This document shows positions 47,512-56,146 of a stretch of 64,000 nucleotides of DNA, piece by piece (the first letter of the stretch is position 1; each line of letters opens with the position of its first letter). Source of the DNA: Nonomuraea gerenzanensis (GTDB taxonomy: Bacteria > Actinomycetota > Actinomycetes > Streptosporangiales > Streptosporangiaceae); the NCBI RefSeq assembly GCF_020215645.1, contig NZ_CP084058.1:7936001-8000000 (forward strand), read 5' to 3'. A model generated the notes under the pieces. It was not told the origin of the DNA. It saw only the letters and a list, made by a program, of their open reading frames with translations, and made no database searches. Both the position numbers and the translations under genes were made by a program.

Positions 47512-48719
47512 ATGGCCGGTGCGGCCTCGGCGGCGTCGTGCGCGGTGTGGTCGGCGTCCACGCGGGACAGCGCGCGCAGGTGGTGCCGCCGGGTGTAGAG
47601 GATGGCCATGCCGGCGACGCAGCAGAGCGCGCCCAGCACGTACGGCACCGCGACCCCGACCTCCTCCCCCAGCTTCGTCGCGACGAACGGGGCCAGCGCG
47701 CCGCCCATCCAGCGCACGAAGTTGTAACCGGCGGAGGCGACCGGCCGGGGAGCGTCGGAGACCTCCATGGCCGACTCGGTGAACACGGTGTTGTTGAGGC
47801 CGATGGGGATGCCCGACAGGATGGTGAACACGATGATGCCCGCGTGCCCCGACAGCGCGATGCCGATCTGGAAGACGGCCAGCAGGGCCAGCGCCAGGTG
47901 CAGCACGTTCACCGAGCCGATCCTGCGCTGCAGCGGCGGCGCCGCGAACACCGACGACAGCGCCACACAGACGCCCCAGCCGAAGAAGACCGCGCCGATG
48001 CCGTAGGCGGACATGCCGAGGATGAACGGCGTGAAGGCCAGCACCGTGAAGAACGCGAAGTTGTAGAACAGCGCGGTGAACGCGGTCGTGGACAGGCCGC
48101 CGTGCGCCAGCGCCCTGATCGGCGCGCTCAGCCGGGTCTTCTGAGCCGGCTTGGGCGTGGCTTTGAGCATCGTGACGATCAGCACGAAACCGACCGCCAT
48201 GAGCGTGGCGGTGCCGAAGAACGGGGCCCGCCAGTTCCAGTCGCCGAGCAGGGCGCCGACGAGGGGGCCCAGGGAGATGCCGAGGCCGAGCGCGGCCTCG
48301 TACAGGATGATCGCCGACTCGGCGCCCCCGCTGGCGGCACCGACGATCACCGCCAGCGCGGTGGCCACGAACAACGCGTTGCCCAGCCCCCAGCCCGCGC
48401 GGAAGCCGACCAGCTCCGCCACGCTGGTGGAGGTGCCGGCCAGCGCGGCGAACAGCACGACCAGCACCAGCCCGACCAGCAGCGTCCGCTTGCCGCCGAT
48501 CCGGCTGGAGACCCAGCCGGTGATCAGCATGGCGACGGCGGTGACCAGGAAGTAGCTGGTGAACAGCAGGGAGACCTGGCTGGGAGTGGCGTTCAGGCCT
48601 TGGGCGATGGACGGGAGGATGGGGTCGACGAGCCCGATTCCCATGAAGGCCACGACCGCGGCGAAGGCGGTGGCCCAGACGGACATGGGCTGGCGAAGGA
48701 TTCCGCCGCCGGTTTGCAT
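47508..48719 (-). CDS. MFS multidrug efflux transporter
   Basis: 403 residues from ATG 48719 (AGGAG upstream). Twelve hydrophobic segments; motif A region [18 protein letters not shown], and the DHA1 motif C-like [27 protein letters not shown] (in part). The N-terminal helix has [12 protein letters not shown], typical of DHA1 drug exporters. It lies between marR and the EEP gene, so it is probably the main target of the MarR protein. Confidence 0.93.
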   Translation of the reverse strand: MQTGGGILRQPMSVWATAFAAVVAFMGIGLVDPILPSIAQGLNATPSQVSLLFTSYFLVTAVAMLITGWVSSRIGGKRTLLVGLVLVVLFAALAGTSTSVAELVGFRAGWGLGNALFVATALAVIVGAASGGAESAIILYEAALGLGISLGPLVGALLGDWNWRAPFFGTATLMAVGFVLIVTMLKATPKPAQKTRLSAPIRALAHGGLSTTAFTALFYNFAFFTVLAFTPFILGMSAYGIGAVFFGWGVCVALSSVFAAPPLQRRIGSVNVLHLALALLAVFQIGIALSGHAGIIVFTILSGIPIGLNNTVFTESAMEVSDAPRPVASAGYNFVRWMGGALAPFVATKLGEEVGVAVPYVLGALCCVAGMAILYTRRHHLRALSRVDADHTAHDAAEAAPAM

Positions 48720-48746
48720 GTTGCTCCTTTTTCTACAGGCGTTCCT

Positions 48747-48768
48747 GAGAGCTGTGCTGTCAGCTCTT
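48747..48768 (-). promoter_or_regulatory. Stem-loop spanning the marR stop codon
   Basis: AGAGCTG and CAGCTCT form a 7-bp stem (8 with a wobble) around a 6-nt loop in the 47-nt marR-efflux spacer, overlapping the marR TAA. It could reduce readthrough or affect mRNA stability. Confidence 0.4.
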
Positions 48769-49201
48769 ACGGGCTCTCCTTCGAGCGGCCGAGCTTGGCC
48801 AGCACGGGCAGGGCGGCCGCGAGTGTGGCCCGCTCGTCCTCGGTCAGTGCGGCCAGTTCCCGGGTGAGGTGGGCGATCCTGGCCTGCCGTACGGCCCTGA
48901 GCCGGGCGCGGCCCTCGGCCGTCAGCTCGACCGTCCTGACGCGCGCGTCCGCCGGGTCCGAGCCTCGGGCCACCAGGCCGGCGTCCTCCAGGCGGTTGAT
49001 CTGGACGGTCATGGTGGGCAGTTGTACGGCGTGCTCCTCGGCCAGCTCGGTCATCCGGCGGGGGGCGGCTTCGAGGGAGCCGAGTACGCCGTATTGCTGG
49101 CTGGTGACGGGTTGGCCGGCGACGGTGCGCCTGAGCAGGAGGACCAGGTGCCGCAGCACTGTGGAGACCTGTTCGGCCAGGCGAGTGGGATCGTCCCTCA
49201 T
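48767..49201 (-). CDS. MarR-family transcriptional regulator
   Basis: 144 residues from ATG 49201. Winged helix-turn-helix: PVTSQQYGVLGSLEAAPRRMTELAEEHAVQLPTMTVQINRLEDAGLVARG forms the recognition helix and wing (in parts), followed by the DPADARVRTVELTAEGR wing typical of MarR. N- and C-terminal helices provide dimerisation. No Shine-Dalgarno is evident, so the transcript may be leaderless or short-leadered. Two TTAG-N5-CTAA palindromes overlap its promoter region, which suggests autoregulation with the downstream efflux gene. Confidence 0.93.
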   Translation of the reverse strand: MRDDPTRLAEQVSTVLRHLVLLLRRTVAGQPVTSQQYGVLGSLEAAPRRMTELAEEHAVQLPTMTVQINRLEDAGLVARGSDPADARVRTVELTAEGRARLRAVRQARIAHLTRELAALTEDERATLAAALPVLAKLGRSKESP

Positions 49202-49203
49202 GG

Positions 49204-49230
49204 TTAGTGGAACTAAGTTAGCCTGGCTAA
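49204..49230. promoter_or_regulatory. Twin TTAG-N5-CTAA operator-like palindromes
   Basis: TTAGTGGAACTAA (49204-49216) and TTAGCCTGGCTAA (49218-49230) are two 13-bp inverted repeats with the same outer arms, centres 14 bp apart, directly upstream of the marR ATG. They form an AT-rich island in GC-rich DNA. They are good candidates for MarR dimer sites. Confidence 0.7.
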
Positions 49231-49408
49231 TATTCCGGCGCTTCCCGTGCGTCTCGGAGGCGGCGCCTGAGGGAGGTACAGCTGCGCGGCACGCATGGCG
49301 TTGCGCGCGAACGGCGCAGGTGGCTGAGCGTCGGGCCGCGAGGGGTGCGCCGGAGCGCGGGGTGAGCGCGCAGGCCGAGCGCGGAAGGCGGGGCGCGCCA
49401 GGCGCCGA

Positions 49409-49443
49409 GCGTGAGCACGCCGAGGAGCCCGACGTGCTCACGC
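49409..49443 (-). terminator. Hairpin after phoD
   Basis: GCGTGAGCACG (49409-49419) pairs perfectly over 11 bp with 49433-49443 across 13 nt, 45 nt after the phoD stop. The rest of 49231-49488 holds GC-rich sequence in which I see no gene. Confidence 0.65.
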
Positions 49444-49488
49444 ACACCAACAGGACGACCCACCACGCCACCCAGAATCAGGCAGCGA

Positions 49489-51171
49489 CTAAGGCCGCTC
49501 AGTCTCCCACCGCACCGTCTCCTCCACACCCATCCCCGCCGCACTACGCATCGCCGGATCGAGCGGCCGCAGATACGTCTGCTGCACCCCCGGCACCCGA
49601 TCCTCCACGACGAACGTAGCCCGGGTATACGCCTCACCCCCGGCCACCTGCACCTGCGGCACCACCTTGAAATCAGCCGTCAGCTGCTCCCGCTCGATCT
49701 TCGTCAGCACGTATCCGCGCTGGTTGTTGTAGAACTTCAGATGCGGATTGATGGCTAGGAACGGATGCGTCGCCGGATCGGAGTCGGCCCCGTTCCCTCC
49801 GGTGGAGATCGACGTGGCCACCAGCTCCGACCCCACGGTGGGCCCGGTCGGGTCGTCGTAGTCGAGCTTGAGGTCGCTGGCCCAGTGGGCGTGCACGTCG
49901 CCGGTCAGGACGACGGGGTTGCGCACCTCGGCGTCGATCCAGCCCTGCGTGATCCGCCGGCGGGAGGCGACGTAGCCGTCCCAGGCGTCCTGGGAGGTGA
50001 CCTTGACGGGGCCGGCGTTGTTGTCGCGCTGGGCGAAGAAGACCTGCTGGCCGAGGATGTCCCACTGGGCGCGGGAGTGGCGGAAGCCGTGCAGCAGCCA
50101 TTCCTCCTGGGCGGCGCCGGTGATGGAGCGGGCCGGGTCGACGGCGGCGGGGCAGTCGCGGTAGCCGTCGCCGCAGCCCTGGTCGTCGCGGTACTGGCGG
50201 GTGTCGAGCATGTGGAAGGTGGCCATCCGGCCCCACCGGATGCGGCGGTAGAGCTGCATGTCGATGCCGCGCGGGATGGAGGTGCGGCGCAGCGGCATGT
50301 TCTCGTAGTAGGCGCGGAAGGCGGCTTCGCGCCTGGTCGGGAAGTTCGGCTGGGGGATCTCGGGCTTCTCGGGCACCTCGTCGGCCCAGTTGTTGTCGAG
50401 CTCGTGGTCGTCCCAGACGACCAGCCACGGCGCGGCGGCGTGCGCGGCCTGGAGGTCGGGGTCGGCCTTGTACTGGGCGTGGCGCTGGCGGTAGTTCGCC
50501 AGGGTCTCGGTCTCGGGGCCCTCGTGGTGGCGGACGTTGCCGCCCGGGATGGTGTAGGTGTTCCTGGTGTACTCGTACTGGTAGTCGCCGAGGTGCAGGA
50601 CGAGGTCCGGGTGCTCCTCTGCCAGGCGGCGGTAGGAGGTGAAGTAGCCGTGCTCGTACTGGGCGCAGGAGACGAAGGCCATGGCCAGGCCGCCGCCGTA
50701 CGACAGGGGGTGCGGGGCGGTGCGGGCGCGGCCGATCGGCGAGAGGTAGGGGCCGACGCGGAAGCGGTACCAGAACTCGCGGTCGGAGCTCAGCCCCTGC
50801 ACCTCGACGTGCACGCTGTGGCCCCACTCGGGGGTGGCGACGGACACGCCGGAGCGGACGACGCGCCGGGCGCGCTCGTCGGCGTAGATCTGCCACTGCA
50901 CGGGGAAGGGCCGCTGCGGCATGCCGCCGAAGCCGTCCTCGGCCAGCGGCTGCTGGGCGAGCCTGGTCCAGATGACGAAGCCCTCGCTGTCGGGGTCGCC
51001 GCAGGCGACGCCGAGCGTGAACGGGTCGGTGGTCAGGCCGCGCGAGGCGAGGCTCTGGGCCGTCTCGGCGGACGGGTCGGGGTCGGCGTGCGCGGCACCC
51101 GCGGGGATCGCCGCGGCGGCGCCCGCAGCTAACCCTGTGACGAGGAAGTGCCTGCGGTTCAGCTTGGACAC
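49489..51171 (-). CDS. phoD: PhoD-like alkaline phosphatase / phosphodiesterase
   Basis: 560 residues from GTG 51171. A twin-arginine signal (NRRHFLVTGLAAGAAAAIPAGAAHA) is followed by a PhoD N-domain (FTLGVACGDPDSEGFVIWTRLA) and the metallophosphatase core. Core motifs are FVSCAQYEHGYFTSYR, LHLGDYQYEYTRN, VVWDDHELDNNW and VLTGDVHAHWASDLK. These supply the Fe3+/Ca2+ ligands of PhoD. It releases phosphate from phosphodiesters outside the cell and would be exported folded by Tat. Monocistronic between pdxS and the marR operon; no PHO box was identified. Confidence 0.94.
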   Translation of the reverse strand: MSKLNRRHFLVTGLAAGAAAAIPAGAAHADPDPSAETAQSLASRGLTTDPFTLGVACGDPDSEGFVIWTRLAQQPLAEDGFGGMPQRPFPVQWQIYADERARRVVRSGVSVATPEWGHSVHVEVQGLSSDREFWYRFRVGPYLSPIGRARTAPHPLSYGGGLAMAFVSCAQYEHGYFTSYRRLAEEHPDLVLHLGDYQYEYTRNTYTIPGGNVRHHEGPETETLANYRQRHAQYKADPDLQAAHAAAPWLVVWDDHELDNNWADEVPEKPEIPQPNFPTRREAAFRAYYENMPLRRTSIPRGIDMQLYRRIRWGRMATFHMLDTRQYRDDQGCGDGYRDCPAAVDPARSITGAAQEEWLLHGFRHSRAQWDILGQQVFFAQRDNNAGPVKVTSQDAWDGYVASRRRITQGWIDAEVRNPVVLTGDVHAHWASDLKLDYDDPTGPTVGSELVATSISTGGNGADSDPATHPFLAINPHLKFYNNQRGYVLTKIEREQLTADFKVVPQVQVAGGEAYTRATFVVEDRVPGVQQTYLRPLDPAMRSAAGMGVEETVRWETERP

Positions 51172-51258
51172 GTGTGGCTCCCGGGACGATCAAGTGACGA
51201 GGGTTGACCCGTAGCTTTACTGAGGATCATGACCACGTGGTGAACGCCACACAACACC

Positions 51259-51290
51259 AAAAAGGCGACATCCTTCGCGGATGCCGCCTT
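51259..51290 (-). terminator. Intrinsic terminator downstream of pdxS
   Basis: On the minus strand AAGGCGGCATCC pairs with GGATGTCGCCTT (one mismatch) across GCGAA, followed by a run of T. It lies about 110 nt after the pdxS stop, implying a 3' untranslated stretch of that length. Confidence 0.8.
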
Positions 51291-51399
51291 ACTTGGCAAT
51301 TTCCACCGCTGTCCGGTGGCGCCCCCGCCAGGCCGCCGTGGGCCTGCCGGGAGTGATCGTCTCACGCGCCCGGCGCGATGACCTGCACCGACGCGCCGT

Positions 51400-52308
51400 T
51401 TACCAGCCGCGCTCCGCCAGGCGGTGCGGCTGCGGGATCTCATCGACGTTGATGCCGACCATGGCCTCGCCCAGGCCGCGCGAGACCTTGGCGATGACGT
51501 CGGGGTCGTCGTAGAACGTCGTGGCCTTGACGATGGCCGCGGCGCGCTTGGCCGGGTCGCCCGACTTGAAGATGCCAGAGCCGACGAACACGCCCTCGGC
51601 GCCGAGCTGCATCATCATCGCCGCGTCGGCCGGGGTGGCGATGCCGCCGGCGGTGAACAGCACGACCGGCAGCTTGCCGGTCTTGGCGACCTCGACGACC
51701 AGCTCGTACGGGGCCTGCAGCTCCTTGGCGGCGACGTACAGCTCGTCCTCCGGCAGCGAGGTGAGCCGCTTGATCTCGGCGCGGATCGTGCGCATGTGGG
51801 TGACGGCGTTGGAGACGTCACCGGTGCCGGCCTCGCCCTTGGAGCGGATCATGGCCGCGCCCTCGGTGATGCGGCGCATGGCCTCGCCCAGGTTGGTGGC
51901 CCCGCACACGAACGGCACGGTGAACTGCCACTTGTCGATGTGGTTGGCGTAGTCGGCCGGGGTCAGCACCTCCGACTCGTCCACGTAGTCGACGCCGAGC
52001 GCCTGCAGCACCCTGGCCTCGACGAAGTGGCCGATGCGGGCCTTGGCCATGACGGGGATCGAGACGGCGTCGATGATGCCGTCGATCATGTCGGGGTCGC
52101 TCATCCGGGACACGCCGCCCTGAGCGCGGATGTCGGCGGGCACGCGCTCGAGGGCCATGACGGCCACCGCGCCGGCGTCCTCAGCGATCTTGGCCTGCTC
52201 GGGGGTGACGACGTCCATGATGACGCCGCCCTTGAGCATCTCGGCCATGCCGCGCTTGACGCGCGCGGTTCCGGTGACGGGGGTGCTTTCTGGCGTGCTG
52301 GTCGACAC
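51400..52308 (-). CDS. pdxS: Pyridoxal 5'-phosphate synthase subunit PdxS
   Basis: 302 residues from GTG 52308 (GAGGA 5 nt upstream; ATG 52314 and GTG 52320 are further upstream). TIM-barrel with [22 protein letters not shown] (in part) carrying catalytic Asp and Lys, [44 protein letters not shown], and the phosphate loop in [15 protein letters not shown]. It makes PLP from ribose 5-phosphate, glyceraldehyde 3-phosphate and ammonia delivered by PdxT. Forms a dodecamer. Confidence 0.98.
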   Translation of the reverse strand: MSTSTPESTPVTGTARVKRGMAEMLKGGVIMDVVTPEQAKIAEDAGAVAVMALERVPADIRAQGGVSRMSDPDMIDGIIDAVSIPVMAKARIGHFVEARVLQALGVDYVDESEVLTPADYANHIDKWQFTVPFVCGATNLGEAMRRITEGAAMIRSKGEAGTGDVSNAVTHMRTIRAEIKRLTSLPEDELYVAAKELQAPYELVVEVAKTGKLPVVLFTAGGIATPADAAMMMQLGAEGVFVGSGIFKSGDPAKRAAAIVKATTFYDDPDVIAKVSRGLGEAMVGINVDEIPQPHRLAERGW

Positions 52309-52419
52309 GGTCATCCTCACGGGCTCTCACGGCGATTCGGTAAAGTTTTCAAGCCCATCGTAGGTCCTGGAGGACCCCTCCCCCGACATGCCAAGATGTC
52401 AGGATTCGGCCGCCGACTT

Positions 52420-53436
52420 CTACGGAATGACGGGCTTGCGGCTGGCGAGGGCGACCCAGACCTGGCCGGGGGCGAAGTTCATCGGCTCGCCGCTCTCAGT
52501 GGTGAACGTCGTGCCGCTCTCCTCCGATTCCCGTTCCCAGCGCGCCTTGAAAGCTTTACCGTCACGCAGCACGATCGCGGAACCCTTGCCGGTGGTGTGC
52601 ACGAGCGGCGTGTAGCTGTCGTTCTTGTCGTGGAACTCCGAGCGCTCGGTCTTGGTGTACTGGACGACGATCGTCGGCGCGCCGAGCTGGCCGCCCTCCG
52701 CGGCCATGTCCTTCTTGCCGTCCTGCCAGATCAGCCACTGCTTCTTGGCCTCCGACCAGGCGAAGGTGAAGCGGGCCGCGGGCCACTTGACCGTGTACGA
52801 CTTCTTGTCCACGCCGCCCTCGGCCGGGGCCTCGCCGAAGGTGAAGCCGATGTCCTTGGCCTTGCTCGCCTTGGGCGCCTTGGCGAGGAGCTGCTTGGTG
52901 TTGGCGAAGAGGTTGTAGGGGGCGAAGCGGCCGGGCTGGCGGAAGTAGGCGCCGGGGTTGCGGGTGTCGCCGACGTCGTACAGGGAGGCTTCGGCGATGA
53001 ACGGCAGCATCTTGGTCTGCGCGCCCGAGTAGGAGAAGGCCGGCTTGCCGAACTGCGGCGCGATGTGCAGGTCGGAGATGCGCGCGCTGCGCACGGGGCC
53101 CACCTTGGCCGGCAGCTTGGAGGAGAAGATCGCCATGAGCCGGGTCAGGCCGGCCTCGACCTGCTCGACGTAGACGATGTCCGCGCTCTTGAGGCCGAGC
53201 TGGGGCTTGCCCGCCGCGGTGTTCTCGATCTTGACGGCCAGTACGGGCTTGAGCGACTCGTACGGCTTGCCGGTGAACGGATGGGCGTTGACCTCTTCCG
53301 GCTCCTCGCTGGGCGCCGCCGTCGCGGACGGGGCGGGCGCCTGGCCGGCCGCCGGGTCCTCCGAGGAACAGGCCGCTACGGGCAGCAGCACGGCCGCTCC
53401 GGCCAGGTAGACCGTGATCATCCGGGGTAGCCGCAC
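52420..53436 (-). CDS. DUF3048-domain lipoprotein
   Basis: 338 residues from GTG 53436 (GAGGAGAG upstream). Lipoprotein signal with lipobox LPVAAC (Cys 23), then an Ala/Pro linker and a DUF3048 domain: KPVLAVKIENTAAGKPQLGLKSADIVYVE and RLMAIFSSKLPAKVGPVRSARISD (given in part), ending YTPLVHTTGKGSAIVLRDGK. Related to YerB of Bacillus; role unknown. It is anchored to the outer face of the membrane. Located upstream of pdxS. Confidence 0.92.
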   Translation of the reverse strand: MRLPRMITVYLAGAAVLLPVAACSSEDPAAGQAPAPSATAAPSEEPEEVNAHPFTGKPYESLKPVLAVKIENTAAGKPQLGLKSADIVYVEQVEAGLTRLMAIFSSKLPAKVGPVRSARISDLHIAPQFGKPAFSYSGAQTKMLPFIAEASLYDVGDTRNPGAYFRQPGRFAPYNLFANTKQLLAKAPKASKAKDIGFTFGEAPAEGGVDKKSYTVKWPAARFTFAWSEAKKQWLIWQDGKKDMAAEGGQLGAPTIVVQYTKTERSEFHDKNDSYTPLVHTTGKGSAIVLRDGKAFKARWERESEESGTTFTTESGEPMNFAPGQVWVALASRKPVIP

Positions 53437-53498
53437 GTGTAACTCTCCTCGCTTCAGCCCGAAAACGGGATGAAGCTTACTGGCTTCCCCAAATCAGG

Positions 53499-54041
53499 TC
53501 ATTCGGTTGCCATAGCTGCGGGCGGATTGTCATCAATCTCGAAGAATTGCGGGTACTCGGTGTGCCCGGCCAGGCGGAGCGTCCTGGCGAGCCAGCGATC
53601 CTGGGCCGCGCGGGTGACCCCCACCGCGTTGTTGTAGAAGCGGCGCGAGTAGACCACCTTGGCCACCGCCGTGTCGAGCTCCTCCAGCAGCTCGCGGCCC
53701 CCGGGCGACTCCGACAGCTTCTCCCTGAACCGCTCCTGGTCCACCACCGCCCGCAGCGTCCGCGACAGGTCGCTCTCGGCGTGCTCGCGCTCCTCCGGCC
53801 CCGCCGACCTGGCCTCGTGCGCCGCCGCCGCCAGCACCAGCGAGGTGGCGGGGTCGAGCAGGCGTGAGCCGGCCAGCTCCAGCACGACCGCGCGGCGCCG
53901 CATCAGCGCGGCGTCCAGCGACTCCTGGGCCAGCTCCAGCCGGATGTGCAGGCGGTCCAGCCGCCCCGCCCGCCAGGAGATGTAGACGGCCGTGAGCACG
54001 ACCACGATGCCCACGATCAGCACGATCATGGTGGATGTCAC
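53499..54041 (-). CDS. LemA-like membrane protein of the PIM operon
   Basis: 180 residues from GTG 54041 (GGAGG 7 nt upstream). One N-terminal helix (MIVLIVGIVVVLTAVYISW), then helical segments with DRLHIRLELAQESLDAALMRRRAVVLELA and YNNAVGVTRAAQDRWLARTL (in parts). The latter resembles the LemA YNxxV signature, so I call it LemA-like. In Mycobacterium a membrane protein with a NUDIX domain occupies this place (Rv2609c); no NUDIX box is visible here. Its start lies in the last copy of a 35-nt triplication and is coupled to pimA through mini-ORFs. Confidence 0.75.
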   Translation of the reverse strand: MTSTMIVLIVGIVVVLTAVYISWRAGRLDRLHIRLELAQESLDAALMRRRAVVLELAGSRLLDPATSLVLAAAAHEARSAGPEEREHAESDLSRTLRAVVDQERFREKLSESPGGRELLEELDTAVAKVVYSRRFYNNAVGVTRAAQDRWLARTLRLAGHTEYPQFFEIDDNPPAAMATE

Positions 54042-54076
54042 AGGTCTGCCTCCACGCGCCCGCCGCCGCCCGTCAC
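54038..54076 (-). other. Mini-ORF 2 in pimA-LemA-like junction
   Basis: GTG 54076 overlaps the stop of mini-ORF 1; 12 codons (MTGGGGRVEADL) end at TGA 54040-54038, overlapping the GTG start of the LemA-like gene at 54041. Likely a product of the triplication; expression unproven. Confidence 0.4.
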
Positions 54077-54111
54077 AGGTCTACCTCCACGCGCCCGCCA
54101 CCGCCCGTCAC
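54073..54111 (-). other. Mini-ORF 1 in pimA-LemA-like junction
   Basis: GTG 54111 overlaps the pimA stop (GTGA); 12 codons (MTGGGGRVEVDL) end at TGA 54075-54073, which overlaps the start of mini-ORF 2. Its C-terminus mimics that of PimA (GRVEEDL). Expression unproven. Confidence 0.4.
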
Positions 54112-55238
54112 AGGTCCTCTTCCACGCGCCCCGCGCCGCTGGTGGTGACGGTCTCGTAGACGCGCACGACGTCGCGCGCCACCGTGGACCAGTCGTACTT
54201 CCTGACCGCGACCAGCGCCTCGGCCGCCAGCTTGGCCCGCCGCTCGGGCGCGTCGAGCAGCGCGGCGGCCTCGCGCGCCAGCGAGGCGGGGTCGCGGTTG
54301 ACGAACAGCGCGCCCGCCTGCCCGTCGCCCAGCACCTTGCGGAACGCCGGGATGTCGCTGGCCAGCACCGTCGCCCCGGACGCCATGGCCTCGGCCACCA
54401 CGATGCCGAAGCTCTCGCCCCGCGTGTTGGGCGCCACGAACACATCCACCGAGTGATAGGCGCGGATCTTGTCGGCCTCGCTCACCATGCCGAGCACGGT
54501 CACCCGGTCGCGGAGCTGCTTGGGCACCTGGTCGTAGACGTCCTTCTCGTCGCCGGGGCCGGCCAGGAGCAGCCTCACGTCCGGCCGCTCGGCCGCCAGC
54601 GTCTTGAACGCCTCCAGCAGGATCGGCAGGCCCTTGCGCTCCTCGTCCATGCGGCCGAGGAAGCCCAGCGTGCGCCCGTCGGGGCCCCAGCCGTCGAGCG
54701 GCTCCGCCTCGGTGTAGCGGGCGACGGTGACGCCGTTCGGGATGAGCACGGTGTCGCCGCCGAACTGCTCGACCAGGCTCTTGCGGGCCGCGTCGGAGAC
54801 CGCGATGCGGCCGCTGAGCTTCTCCAGCGCGCTGCGCAGCAGCGGCTCGGCCACGGCGATCGCCCGCGAGCGGGTGAACGAGGCGTGGAACGTGGCCACG
54901 ATCGGGCCCTTGGCCGCCCAGCAGGCCAGCACGCCGAGGCTGGGGATCAGCGGCTCGTGGATGTGCAGCACGTCGAAGTCGCCCGTACGCACCCAGCGCC
55001 GCACCCGCGCGGCCGACAGGAACCCGAACGACATCCTGGCCACCGACCCGTTGTACGGCACCGGGATCGCCCGGCCGGCCCCCGTCACGTACGGGGGCAG
55101 CTCCTCGTCGTCGGCCGCCGGCGCGATCACCGACACGTCGTGGCCCTGCGCGATGAGGGCCTGTGCCAGGTCGTCGATGTGCTGCTTGACGCCGCCCGGC
55201 ACGTCCCACGAGTACGGGCAGACGATGCCGACCCTCAT
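54108..55238 (-). CDS. pimA: Phosphatidylinositol alpha-mannosyltransferase PimA
   Basis: 376 residues from ATG 55238. GT-B, GT4 family: MRVGIVCPYSWDVPGGVKQHI (in part) with the Gly-Gly donor loop, LHIHEPLIPSLG, ATFHASFTRSRA, LIPNGVTVARY, and the donor-site E-x7-E motif in NTRGESFGIVVAEAMASG. It transfers mannose from GDP-mannose to phosphatidylinositol, the first step of PIM synthesis, at the inner membrane face. Its start overlaps the acyltransferase stop by 4 nt (ATGA). Its 3' end lies in the 35-nt triplication. Confidence 0.96.
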   Translation of the reverse strand: MRVGIVCPYSWDVPGGVKQHIDDLAQALIAQGHDVSVIAPAADDEELPPYVTGAGRAIPVPYNGSVARMSFGFLSAARVRRWVRTGDFDVLHIHEPLIPSLGVLACWAAKGPIVATFHASFTRSRAIAVAEPLLRSALEKLSGRIAVSDAARKSLVEQFGGDTVLIPNGVTVARYTEAEPLDGWGPDGRTLGFLGRMDEERKGLPILLEAFKTLAAERPDVRLLLAGPGDEKDVYDQVPKQLRDRVTVLGMVSEADKIRAYHSVDVFVAPNTRGESFGIVVAEAMASGATVLASDIPAFRKVLGDGQAGALFVNRDPASLAREAAALLDAPERRAKLAAEALVAVRKYDWSTVARDVVRVYETVTTSGAGRVEEDL

Positions 55239-56146
55239 CGGGGTTCCAGGTCGTCGAGCCAGAGCCGCTGCAGCATGTGCCAGTCCTCCGGATGCTCGGA
55301 GATGCCCTTCTCGAACACGTCGGCCAGGCCCTGCGCCACGGCCGCGACCTTCTCCTGCCTGGTGCCCTCGGCGGGGACGGGCAGCTCGGGGTGGATGTGG
55401 ATGCCCCAGTCGTCGCCCTCGAAGTAGACGATGGCGGGCAGCAGTGCCGCGCCGGTCTGCACGGCCAGCAGCGGCGGCCCCGCCGGGTACTTGGTGGCCG
55501 CGCCGAAGAAGCTGACCTCGATGCCGCTCTTGGTCAGGTCGCGCTCGGCCGGCAGGCAGACCACGCCGCCCTTGCGCACCCGTGTCGCCAGGGTGCCGAA
55601 GTTGTGGCCGTCGCCGCCGGTGAGCGGCAGCACCTCCATGCCCAGCCCCTCGCGGAAGGCCACGTAGCGGTGGAACAGCGACTCGGGCTTGAGCCGTTCG
55701 GCCACGGTGGTGAACGGGTGGCCCACGCCCACCAGCCAAGCTCCGGCCTGGTCCCAGTTGCCCATGTGCGGCAGCGCTAACACCACGCCCCGCCCGGCCG
55801 CCACGGTGTCGTGGACGTGCTCGGCGCCGATCACGTGGGTGCGGCGGACGAGCTCGCCGCGGTCCATCGAGGGCAGCCGGAAGATCTCGTGGAAGTAGCG
55901 GAAGTAGGAGCGCATCCCCGCCCTGGTCAGCTCGCGCAGCTCCGGGCTGCCGACCTGCAGGCCGGTCACCCTGGACAGGTTGGACTCCAGCCTGCGCACG
56001 GACTTGCCGCGCCGGCTCCAGACCCGGTCGGCCAGGAAGCGGAAGACCGCGGCCGTCGGGCGGTGCGGCAGCAGCGGCACGAGCTTCCACCCCGCCGCGA
56101 ACCCGGCCGCCACGACGCGGTCGCCGAAGGACACCTTCTCGCTCAT
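55235..56146 (-). CDS. patA: Phosphatidylinositol mannoside acyltransferase
   Basis: 303 residues from ATG 56146. LpxL/HtrB-type acyltransferase: FRYFHEIFRLPSMDRGE, the HxxxxD-type motif in LALPHMGNWDQAG (His and Asp), VAERLKPESLFHRYVAFREGLG (in part), and LPAERDLTKSGIEVSFFG. It acylates the mannose of PIM1/PIM2, as Rv2611c does. ATGA overlaps at both ends link it to the PIP synthase gene and pimA, so the operon is translationally coupled. Confidence 0.94.
   Translation of the reverse strand: MSEKVSFGDRVVAAGFAAGWKLVPLLPHRPTAAVFRFLADRVWSRRGKSVRRLESNLSRVTGLQVGSPELRELTRAGMRSYFRYFHEIFRLPSMDRGELVRRTHVIGAEHVHDTVAAGRGVVLALPHMGNWDQAGAWLVGVGHPFTTVAERLKPESLFHRYVAFREGLGMEVLPLTGGDGHNFGTLATRVRKGGVVCLPAERDLTKSGIEVSFFGAATKYPAGPPLLAVQTGAALLPAIVYFEGDDWGIHIHPELPVPAEGTRQEKVAAVAQGLADVFEKGISEHPEDWHMLQRLWLDDLEPR

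Larger units (their letters stand above)
54038..54132 (-). repeat. 35-nt triplication of the pimA stop/start junction
   Basis: Copies at 54038-54072 and 54073-54107 differ at only two positions; a third, diverged partial copy starts at 54108 and covers the end of pimA. Each copy contains a GGAGG or GGAAGAGG site followed by CCTGTGA, where GTG (start) overlaps TGA (stop). Confidence 0.93.

Noticed and set aside
49231..49488. Coding frames between marR and phoD
   Set aside because: Frames are GC-driven, lack binding sites and resemble no family; the region holds a hairpin after phoD instead.
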